63,156 bases of DNA from positions 1-63,156 of the IMG/VR virus record IMGVR_UViG_3300044715_000242; one strand, written 5' to 3'. Numbering within the stretch: position 1 is the first letter of the stretch; every line of letters starts with the position of its first letter. Below, piece after piece: positions 9,446 through 16,407 of the stretch. The DNA comes from a virus. A program made the position numbers and the translations under genes. The notes below the pieces were generated by a model that was not told where the DNA came from, searched no databases, and saw only the letters and a program-made list of their open reading frames with translations.

Positions 9446-10505
9446 TCAAATTGAAATTGATTTAAAAAACAATAAAACCAACGAACTGTTAACTGTATAC
9501 ATTGATGTATTTGACAGCTCACTTAGTCGTAAATGGTTATCAGCATTAAATCATCTAGTAGAAAATAACTATCACTTAGAAAAGAATTATTGTTTTCACG
9601 GCTTTATCGAATCTGAACGTAATGCAGAGTATATAACTGATCAAATGAATCAGTCAATTGCTGCAATTAATCAAGCTAATATTGGCTATCAAATTGATGA
9701 TCATTTCACAGTGGCTAATACAATAATGCCCGGACCGGTAGGTGATGATTTACCAGGTGGTATGATTATACATGATAAATTAAATCAATTGCATCGATAT
9801 TTTGAAGACCTGCAGGGCACTAGCGGCCATATGACAGAATATTACAACCGTGCTGATAATCAAACTAAATGGCACATTCGACAATTAAATTTATTATGTC
9901 ATGAATACGAATCGCTGGTGTTGAGCATGCGCAAAGCCGCGCACGCACCAGAATGGCGAAGACCAAGTCAGCTAATGTGTTGGTTAAATGCACCAAGATT
10001 TGTATTAGATGCAGATGATTTTGAATTGTTTGGAATTAACAGCATAAACCGACCACTGGGTGGTGTATTCGCTGGAGTCAACAAAGCAGTGGGCAAACAT
10101 CATTATGAAGTATTTCGAGATGAAGGCGCAGCAGGGCATAGAATAGATGAATTGACTACTACAACATTGCGTTCGCAAACAGAAGCCGCCGGAGACTTTG
10201 ATATTGAATGGGCCAATGACCCGGGCAAATATCATTGGCAAATACGAAGTCTTGAAGCGTTTAGAACATGGTTAATTGACAATGGATTCGATCCAGAAGA
10301 TAAAACATTAACAATTGGTCACCCACAGGTCGGACAAGTTGATTTAATTAGAAGTTTTGGATCAACAGACTATAACGTTATATGGGCACAGCTCGGCCTA
10401 CACTTAAATGTACACAGCATACGAACTAGTAGTGCTACTGTAACTTATACATACGATTGGTCAGACAGTGACTATCGAGATCAACAGATCCTAAGGATAT
10501 CCTAA
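9420..10505 (+). CDS. Hypothetical protein in the radical SAM operon
   Basis: 361 residues, family not recognised. It has no transmembrane segment or signal peptide and no obvious cofactor motif. It is rich in His, Asp and aromatic residues (for example HWQIRSLEAF, IRSFGSTDYN). Its placement between the radical SAM genes and the SGNH/carbamoyltransferase genes, with a 26-base overlap upstream and one base to the next ATG, suggests a dedicated role in the same pathway. It could be a carrier, partner or modifying enzyme; nothing in the sequence decides between these. Confidence 0.7.
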   Translation: MNGTTTLLDQIEIDLKNNKTNELLTVYIDVFDSSLSRKWLSALNHLVENNYHLEKNYCFHGFIESERNAEYITDQMNQSIAAINQANIGYQIDDHFTVANTIMPGPVGDDLPGGMIIHDKLNQLHRYFEDLQGTSGHMTEYYNRADNQTKWHIRQLNLLCHEYESLVLSMRKAAHAPEWRRPSQLMCWLNAPRFVLDADDFELFGINSINRPLGGVFAGVNKAVGKHHYEVFRDEGAAGHRIDELTTTTLRSQTEAAGDFDIEWANDPGKYHWQIRSLEAFRTWLIDNGFDPEDKTLTIGHPQVGQVDLIRSFGSTDYNVIWAQLGLHLNVHSIRTSSATVTYTYDWSDSDYRDQQILRIS

Positions 10506-10506
10506 G

Positions 10507-11334
10507 ATGATTTTACTATCAGGCGGTGATAGTTTTACTTATGGCAGTGAACTAACCGATAGTGTTACTCATAGAGATACTACTAACCCTGACCCTGCCC
10601 ATCAGATAGTCAGTTTAAGTACTTACCCGGCACTCTTAGCCCAAAACTTTGGTATGCACTATGAATGTGCAGCATATCCCGGATTTAGTAACAGTGCTAT
10701 TCGTCGGACTACGATGAACGCCTGTGAAAAATTACAAGACGTTGGATTAGTGATTGTGACATGGACCTTTCCTGGTAGATACGAATTTAGATTTAATTAT
10801 GATACAGAAGAACGTTGGGGTAATTGGTACAACCTTACTTCTTGGTCAATCATTGATGATATAGAAGATATTAAACGCGAATTTAAAACAGATGATCCTG
10901 ATATACTCGAACATCACGTTACACATTTAAATCGAGCAAAACGTTCAGGCGTAACTGAATTTGCCAAAACATTTTATAAGCACATCGGTGCATCAAAAGA
11001 ACAGTATTGGGAAACTTATAATTCGCTGACAGAAATAATTATGTTACAGCAATATCTACAGTTAAGAAAGATACCCTATATATTTTCAATGGTGGATGAA
11101 GCACTATTAAATAACTGTATGCATCTAATGAATGATGAAAGTATAGCATTATTATACAATCAAATTGACTTCGATCGTTGGATTACTTTCCCAAATAATC
11201 AAGGATTTTATACCTGGGCAAGAGACTTTAAATATCCTATAGGCACAACACATCCGTTGGAACCTGCGCATATTGATGCTGCAAAATATATTCGGGAGAA
11301 TTATCATGAACTGGTTAAAGAATTTATACAGTAG
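10507..11334 (+). CDS. SGNH-hydrolase-like protein
   Basis: 275 residues. The N-terminal strand ends in SGGDSFTYG, the GDS block whose Ser is the nucleophile of SGNH/GDSL hydrolases. A later NSAIRR segment fits the Gly/Asn blocks, and the C-terminal THPLEPAH supplies the catalytic His. Members hydrolyse or transfer acyl esters, including on polysaccharides. No secretion signal is seen. AAGGA lies upstream of the ATG at good distance. It is the first of three SGNH genes around the carbamoyltransferase, which suggests acyl or carbamoyl ester editing of a glycan. Confidence 0.7.
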   Translation: MILLSGGDSFTYGSELTDSVTHRDTTNPDPAHQIVSLSTYPALLAQNFGMHYECAAYPGFSNSAIRRTTMNACEKLQDVGLVIVTWTFPGRYEFRFNYDTEERWGNWYNLTSWSIIDDIEDIKREFKTDDPDILEHHVTHLNRAKRSGVTEFAKTFYKHIGASKEQYWETYNSLTEIIMLQQYLQLRKIPYIFSMVDEALLNNCMHLMNDESIALLYNQIDFDRWITFPNNQGFYTWARDFKYPIGTTHPLEPAHIDAAKYIRENYHELVKEFIQ

Positions 11335-11407
11335 AATTCGATTAGAAATAAACTATCGTAAAAAATTAAAAGAATTACGTAAACGCGATCCTTTTATCTA
11401 TAAATGA
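11306..11407 (+). CDS. Small basic protein (33 residues)
   Basis: A 33-residue frame lies between two SGNH genes. GGAG at 11294-11297 sits 8 bases before its ATG. It overlaps the upstream gene by 29 bases and its TGA overlaps the next ATG as ATGA. The product is strongly basic and amphipathic, ending in RKRDPFIYK. The tight coupling at both ends and the ribosome site argue that it is translated. At minimum it acts as a translational coupler; it may also be a small membrane- or nucleic-acid-binding peptide. Confidence 0.55.
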   Translation: MNWLKNLYSRIRLEINYRKKLKELRKRDPFIYK

Positions 11408-11952
11408 TTTTAGTCAATGGCGATAGTTTTACCGCAGGTGAAGAAAGCGAAGTTGCATGGCCTGATTTAATCAGTGGCACTGTAAACATTAGTGTTCCTG
11501 GTGCTAGTAATGATTACATACTTAGATCAACAGTTGACTATGTCGACACACATTCAGTTGATTATGTAATCGTAGCATGGACTAGTCCTAACCGTATTGA
11601 ATTGCCTGGCAAACATTTAACATCGGCTAGTTATAAAAAATATGGTCCTGTAGTCAATAGTGTATTTGCTGACTGGGACACTGCATGGGCTTATAAAAAA
11701 TTTATAGTACAGACTAAGTTATTAGATGCCTATTTACACAATATACCACACGTGTTTGTAAGTACCTTTGATATACAACAACAAGCAACTGACACAGGAT
11801 TATCATGTTGGCTAGGCTGGCCAAACCAAGGCATAGTAGAATGGATGGGTGATTGTCCAAAAGGACCGGGTGGACATCCACTGGAACTAGGGCATCAACG
11901 AATAGCGGAAGTAATCAATGAACATATTAGGCATCTCGGCTGGGTTTCATGA
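11404..11952 (+). CDS. SGNH-hydrolase-like protein (short form)
   Basis: 182 residues. NGDSFTAGE near residue 5 is the nucleophile block; GASNDYI fits block III with Asn; GGHPLELGHQ near the end supplies the catalytic His. It is about 90 residues shorter than the upstream SGNH protein but retains all blocks. It overlaps the following carbamoyltransferase gene by 35 bases. Expected activity is ester hydrolysis or acyl transfer; the substrate is unknown. Confidence 0.7.
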   Translation: MILVNGDSFTAGEESEVAWPDLISGTVNISVPGASNDYILRSTVDYVDTHSVDYVIVAWTSPNRIELPGKHLTSASYKKYGPVVNSVFADWDTAWAYKKFIVQTKLLDAYLHNIPHVFVSTFDIQQQATDTGLSCWLGWPNQGIVEWMGDCPKGPGGHPLELGHQRIAEVINEHIRHLGWVS

Positions 11953-13408
11953 CGCAGCAATTACATTAATCAAAGGCGATGACATTGTCTTTGCGGGCCA
12001 TGCTGAACGTTACAGCAAGATTAAACACGATCCAAATTTAAACAGTGAACTGTTTAAAGATTGCATATTTAATCATGGCGAACCTGATCTAATTGCCTAC
12101 TACGAAAGACCCTGGGTTAAAAAGACACGTCAACTCTATGCTGGCCAGTACAGCGAACTAACTAAAGGCTGGAGTGTGCGCAACATGATACACAAAGTCG
12201 CTCCGTGGTTGAGTTCTACTCCGATTAATACATACAATCATCATTTAAGTCATGCAGCGGCCGGCTTTCAAACTAGCCCGTTTGACAGCGCAACAGTTGT
12301 GGTAATCGATGCCATCGGCGAGTGGGACACCATAAGCATATGGTCAGCTAAGTATGTCAATGGCCGTGCTGAATACACCCGAGTATGGCGACAACTATAT
12401 CCACACAGCATCGGCTTGATGTACAGTGCATTTACTAAAGAAGTTGGACTTAAACCACTAGATGAAGAATACATCTTGATGGGTATGGCAGGTTGGGCAA
12501 AACAAAATACCACACGTCTAAGTGATCAACTGTCAACTTGGTTAGTTGACCATGAGTTTAATCTAACATTAAAACACAATCTACATATTGGTCTACCCGA
12601 TAATGACATGCGAGCTCGTTGGAATGATTTTGAAATTGCTAATGCGGCACAGACATTAACAGAACAATTGATACATAATATTATGTACAAGGCAAAGAAG
12701 CTAGCACCTAATAGTAATTTAGTATATGCTGGCGGAGTTGCTCTTAATTGCAGTGCTAATAGAGATCTAGGAGAATACTTTGATGAAATATGGATTATGC
12801 CTAATCCTGGTGATGCTGGTAGCAGCCTTGGAGCGGCGGCATTGGCACACGGGGGTAAACTTAATTGGAATAATGCTTTTCTTGGCCATAATATTAGTGG
12901 CAGTTATCCTGTCACCGATGTTGTCTCTGAGCTAATGACCAATAAGATCGTTGGCGTTGCTAGCGGCCGTGCAGAGTTTGGCCCTAGAGCATTGGGCAAT
13001 CGTAGTTTATTAGCCGACCCACGTGGCCCTGACATTAAAGATGCAGTTAATCAAATTAAACGTAGACAGAAGTTTAGACCATTCGCTCCTATAATACTAG
13101 AGGAGTTTGTTGATGAGTATTTTGAAATGCCCAACGGATTTGCCACAAGCAGATACATGCAAACAACTGCAAAGTGCCTGCGACCCGATGAATTTCCTGC
13201 TATAATACATGTAGATGGTACAAGTCGTGTACAGACTGTGCCCAGAGATGGCAGTGGTATACGTGAACTATTGTGCTTGTGGTATACTTGGACAGGTTGT
13301 CCTATGTTACTTAATACAAGTTTAAATGTACGTGGTGAACCGATGGTTAACGATCGTGCAGATGCTGACCGCTTTGAGCAGTTATACGGAATTCGAGTTT
13401 TATCTTGA
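11918..13408 (+). CDS. Carbamoyltransferase (NodU/CmcH/TobZ family)
   Basis: 496 residues. The N-terminus GISAGFHDAA and the later HHLSHAAAGF and DAIGEWDT segments are the ASKHA-fold signature of O-carbamoyltransferases. The C-terminal GRAEFGPRALGNRS block is the hallmark of the family. Such enzymes use carbamoyl phosphate and ATP to make carbamoyl-adenylate and then carbamoylate a hydroxyl on a sugar or antibiotic. The context (glycosyltransferases, SGNH hydrolases, radical SAM enzymes) points to carbamoylation of a glycan or a small molecule. The length is slightly below the usual 530-570. It overlaps both neighbours. Confidence 0.88.
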   Translation: MNILGISAGFHDAAITLIKGDDIVFAGHAERYSKIKHDPNLNSELFKDCIFNHGEPDLIAYYERPWVKKTRQLYAGQYSELTKGWSVRNMIHKVAPWLSSTPINTYNHHLSHAAAGFQTSPFDSATVVVIDAIGEWDTISIWSAKYVNGRAEYTRVWRQLYPHSIGLMYSAFTKEVGLKPLDEEYILMGMAGWAKQNTTRLSDQLSTWLVDHEFNLTLKHNLHIGLPDNDMRARWNDFEIANAAQTLTEQLIHNIMYKAKKLAPNSNLVYAGGVALNCSANRDLGEYFDEIWIMPNPGDAGSSLGAAALAHGGKLNWNNAFLGHNISGSYPVTDVVSELMTNKIVGVASGRAEFGPRALGNRSLLADPRGPDIKDAVNQIKRRQKFRPFAPIILEEFVDEYFEMPNGFATSRYMQTTAKCLRPDEFPAIIHVDGTSRVQTVPRDGSGIRELLCLWYTWTGCPMLLNTSLNVRGEPMVNDRADADRFEQLYGIRVLS

Positions 13409-14253
13409 TACTACCAGATTTTATATTAACTACCAGACAACATAAAGTATGGAATGAATCTGGTATAGATTCTGAGAAATATTGCACGGATAAACATCAT
13501 TTTAATTCTTATCCTTATGCCATTGAATACAATTACAATTCTCGAGGATTCAGAGACAGTGAATGGCCCGATAACATAACCGATGCAATATGGTGCTTTG
13601 GTGATAGTTTTACAGTAGGATTGGGTAGCCCATTAGAGCATACTTGGGTAAACATATTACAAAATAAAACTAACATTCGGTGTATTAATGTTAGTATGGA
13701 CGGCGCCAGCAATGATTGGATCGCAAGAAAAGTACTACGCTTGTTAGAAACTATAACTCCTCGATGTATAATTATCCAGTGGACTTATGTTGAACGAGCT
13801 GAAGACACAGATGACACTAAGATTGACGAGAATCGCCGCCTGGCATATACTGATTTAGATAATAAAGTTTATTTACATAATTTTGATAAAAATTTAGATG
13901 CCGTTAATACCGCTGTAACCACTACTAAATTAATTCATTCAATGATTCCTGGTGCGTACCGTATAGAAAATGAAGAATTTTTCAATATTAAATGGAAAAA
14001 ACTTAGTGGAGATACATGGCCCACTGCACCTCGCACAAAACTAGAATTTGATTCCCTTCCTGTGAACATTAAAGAAGAGTTAAGTACGTATGATTTTTAT
14101 AATGATTACTACGAGTACATACATCTAACCGATTCGGCAATTCGTAATAATATTATTCAGTTGACACAGGTTGATCTAGCAAGAGATGGTCACCATTATG
14201 ACAAAGCTACTGCAACTAATTTTGTGTCAGACCTTATGAAAGTAATTTACTAA
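13405..14253 (+). CDS. SGNH-hydrolase-like protein
   Basis: 282 residues starting with TTG at 13405, four bases before the end of the preceding gene; no ATG occurs before the catalytic block. WCFGDSFTVG near residue 67 is the nucleophile block, GASNDWI is the Gly/Asn block, and DGHHYDK near the C-terminus supplies His. The 65 residues before the GDS block include RGFRDSEWP, a pattern seen in SGNH proteins with an N-terminal extension. It is the last gene of the co-transcribed run and converges with the next gene, overlapping it by 20 bases. Confidence 0.68.
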   Translation: MILPDFILTTRQHKVWNESGIDSEKYCTDKHHFNSYPYAIEYNYNSRGFRDSEWPDNITDAIWCFGDSFTVGLGSPLEHTWVNILQNKTNIRCINVSMDGASNDWIARKVLRLLETITPRCIIIQWTYVERAEDTDDTKIDENRRLAYTDLDNKVYLHNFDKNLDAVNTAVTTTKLIHSMIPGAYRIENEEFFNIKWKKLSGDTWPTAPRTKLEFDSLPVNIKEELSTYDFYNDYYEYIHLTDSAIRNNIIQLTQVDLARDGHHYDKATATNFVSDLMKVIY

Positions 14254-15475
14254 CAGTCACTAAAGGCAATGTCAATCGAGTATCTTCAATGATGCATAAT
14301 TGACTTATGTCTTCCGCAGAATATTTCTTTCCATAGGAATTATCCACAGTCCACTCATTATACCAATCGACACATTCGTTAAAGTTTCTAACAATAGATT
14401 TCTTTTCACTGAACGACTGTAGTTTAATTGGAATGCCTGTTACTAAGAATCCATCTTGTACTAGTTTGTTCAGTTGGTCATCTGTGTCTTTATACTGTGC
14501 AACATGCTGGTTTAAAAAATTGTAAACATCAGCAGTAACTGATACTGAATACTTGTTTGGGTTATAGCCAAATTCAGTAAGTTCTGATTGTATAGGTGCT
14601 GGCAGTTTATTAAATGATTCAACAGTTACATCATCGTACTCTGGCCAATCTTTCCCTTTAACAGTATTCCAATTTAATTCATTAAGCGACTCAGAATTCC
14701 ACGCCCACTGTGGACGACTGATTTTTGTTGTATCGGCAGTAACATTATTAGACAACAATAAATCTGGAATAAGTTTGTGACAGGTATTATAGTCGACGAA
14801 GCTTTGCCCAAACATATCCTGCCAGGAGTTGTTGGCGTGCCCTTGCATAAAATCTAAATTTAAAATATAATCTTCAATCTTAGGCACATCATTTTCATAA
14901 TAAAAATGTGACTGTATGTTAAAATATCTGTCAGACCAATCGATATATTCTTTATATTTTTTTAAATGAGCATACATAGTATCTCGTTGAACTTCTATAC
15001 CGTTACGATAGATATCATAAAATGAATTAATCTTTTCGTGTGGACTGTATACATTTAATTTTTTACTATGCGCATTAATTGACCAGCTTAGTGCATGCTC
15101 CAATAGATTTTCTCTACGACAGCTGATTATATAAAAATTCTTATTGAGATAATCATAAAACTTTAATTGTTCGGCAATAGAATCCTGTCTATTAACAATA
15201 TGATAGTGTGCTAGTCTACTAGTTTTATAATGGTCTGTTGAAGATAGCAATTCAATAACTTCGGACAAGGATTGATGGTATCCCCAGTCTTGACCTTCGG
15301 GTTTACCCAGAACAGTTTGATTTATGGTAGTATTGTAATATTGTACTAGTCCGTTGGTTAACTCATGTAGGTTAATTACTGGTTTATCAAACCCTTTTCT
15401 TAACATATACACGGTAAGCAATCTTTGTAGCAGGGTTGACCCAACTCTGTCGGGTGTAAGAATTAGTACATTCAT
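14234..15475 (-). CDS. Sulfotransferase-like protein
   Basis: 413 residues. The N-terminal VLILTPDRVGSTLLQRLL matches the 5'-phosphosulfate-binding loop (R-x-G-S/T-T-LL) of sulfotransferases. Later ISCRRENLLEHALSW matches the 3'-phosphate-binding region (R...S). The family transfers sulfate from PAPS to hydroxyls of glycans or small molecules. The gene is on the strand opposite the island, visibly AT-richer than its neighbours, and divergent from an APS-kinase-like gene that could supply the donor. It could instead be another P-loop kinase-like enzyme. Confidence 0.55.
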   Translation of the reverse strand: MNVLILTPDRVGSTLLQRLLTVYMLRKGFDKPVINLHELTNGLVQYYNTTINQTVLGKPEGQDWGYHQSLSEVIELLSSTDHYKTSRLAHYHIVNRQDSIAEQLKFYDYLNKNFYIISCRRENLLEHALSWSINAHSKKLNVYSPHEKINSFYDIYRNGIEVQRDTMYAHLKKYKEYIDWSDRYFNIQSHFYYENDVPKIEDYILNLDFMQGHANNSWQDMFGQSFVDYNTCHKLIPDLLLSNNVTADTTKISRPQWAWNSESLNELNWNTVKGKDWPEYDDVTVESFNKLPAPIQSELTEFGYNPNKYSVSVTADVYNFLNQHVAQYKDTDDQLNKLVQDGFLVTGIPIKLQSFSEKKSIVRNFNECVDWYNEWTVDNSYGKKYSAEDISQLCIIEDTRLTLPLVTVSKLLS

Positions 15476-15480
15476 GCTTG

Positions 15481-15488
15481 TATTTATT
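15481..15488 (-). promoter_or_regulatory. T4-late-like promoter octamer (AATAAATA)
   Basis: On the minus strand this reads AATAAATA, one mismatch from the T4 late -10 element TATAAATA. It lies 5 bases upstream of the ATG of the sulfotransferase-like gene. In AT-rich DNA this can occur by chance. Confidence 0.25.
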
Positions 15489-15517
15489 ATTTGGGGCAGC
15501 TACATGATATTAAATAC

Positions 15518-15546
15518 TTGACGTACATTAAAAATGGTTGTATAAT
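15518..15546 (+). promoter_or_regulatory. Sigma70 promoter for the APS-kinase-like gene
   Basis: TTGACG at 15518-15523 and TATAAT at 15541-15546 are separated by exactly 17 bases. The ATG of the downstream gene begins 8 bases after the -10 box, so the predicted transcription start coincides with the start codon and the mRNA would be leaderless. Confidence 0.75.
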
Positions 15547-15553
15547 AACTAAT

Positions 15554-15988
15554 ATGAAAATCTTAATTTGTGGCCTACCCGGCTCAGGTAAAACTACGTT
15601 AGCTGAACGGTTAACAGAAGAAATAGCCAATAACTTTGCTGTAGAGTGGGTTAATGCCGACGAAGTCCGACAGGCCACCAACGATTGGGATTTTACCAGT
15701 GAAGGTAGACTACGACAAGCACATCGCATGCGACATATCGCAACTGCAATTGAGCAACGAGATATAATTGCCATATGCGATTTTGTCTGTCCCACACGGG
15801 AACTGAGAAAAATATTTGATGCTGATCTAGTGGTTTGGATGGATACTATTCGGTCTGGTCGTTACGAAGATACTAATCAATTGTTTGAACCTTTGTCCAT
15901 TGAAGAATATGATTTCCGTATTACTACATTTGATGATATTGATCAATGGAGTAAGACCTTGGCTGATTTAGTTTGGATACTAGAATGA
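15554..15988 (+). CDS. cysC: Adenylylsulfate-kinase-like P-loop kinase
   Basis: 144 residues from ATG 15554; a TTG at 15491 in frame lies upstream of the promoter and is rejected. GLPGSGKT at residues 7-14 is a Walker A loop. WVNADEVR and the later EGRLRQAHRM and CDFVCP segments resemble APS kinase (NADxxR and the following arginines). The reaction would be APS plus ATP to PAPS. It is shorter than host CysC (about 200 residues) but similar to phage and archaeal short forms. ATGA overlap couples it to dCMP deaminase. With sulfotransferase-like genes and a SulP transporter in the window, a PAPS role is reasonable. A generic nucleotide or sugar kinase is the alternative. Confidence 0.65.
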   Translation: MKILICGLPGSGKTTLAERLTEEIANNFAVEWVNADEVRQATNDWDFTSEGRLRQAHRMRHIATAIEQRDIIAICDFVCPTRELRKIFDADLVVWMDTIRSGRYEDTNQLFEPLSIEEYDFRITTFDDIDQWSKTLADLVWILE

Positions 15989-16407
15989 AAACAAAATATA
16001 AACTAGCACACATGCGAGCTGCACATCTCTACAGTGATCTAAGCACAGCACGTAGACTTAAAGTTGGTGCACTAGTAGTTAAAGACGACAGAATTATTTC
16101 AATTGGCTACAATGGTATGCCTACTGGTTGGGATAATAACTGCGAGTATGAACTTGACGATGGCACGATTAAAACTAAACCGGAAGTCCTACATGCTGAA
16201 ACTAACGCACTTGCAAAACTAGCCAGGAGCACTGAGTCTGGACTTGATGCTGACTTATTTGTTACTCATAGTCCTTGTTTGGATTGTGCCAAGCTCATAT
16301 ACCAAAGTGGTATCAAACGAGTTTACTACGCTACTAGTTATCGCGATGATAGTGGAGTCAATTTCCTTAAGGCTTCGGGAGTGGAAGTAGAACAGTTAGA
16401 TGTTTGA
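15985..16407 (+). CDS. dCMP deaminase
   Basis: 140 residues from ATG 15985, which overlaps the upstream TGA. HAETN at residues 70-74 and PCLDC at 97-101 are the zinc-binding and proton-relay motifs of the cytidine/deoxycytidylate deaminase fold. The N-terminal SxARRLKVGALVVKD segment fits the dCMP deaminase family (T4 Cd, ComEB). It converts dCMP to dUMP, which feeds the phage thymidylate synthase at 22408-23241. Allosteric dCTP/dTTP control is usual in the family but cannot be seen here. Confidence 0.88.
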   Translation: MKTKYKLAHMRAAHLYSDLSTARRLKVGALVVKDDRIISIGYNGMPTGWDNNCEYELDDGTIKTKPEVLHAETNALAKLARSTESGLDADLFVTHSPCLDCAKLIYQSGIKRVYYATSYRDDSGVNFLKASGVEVEQLDV

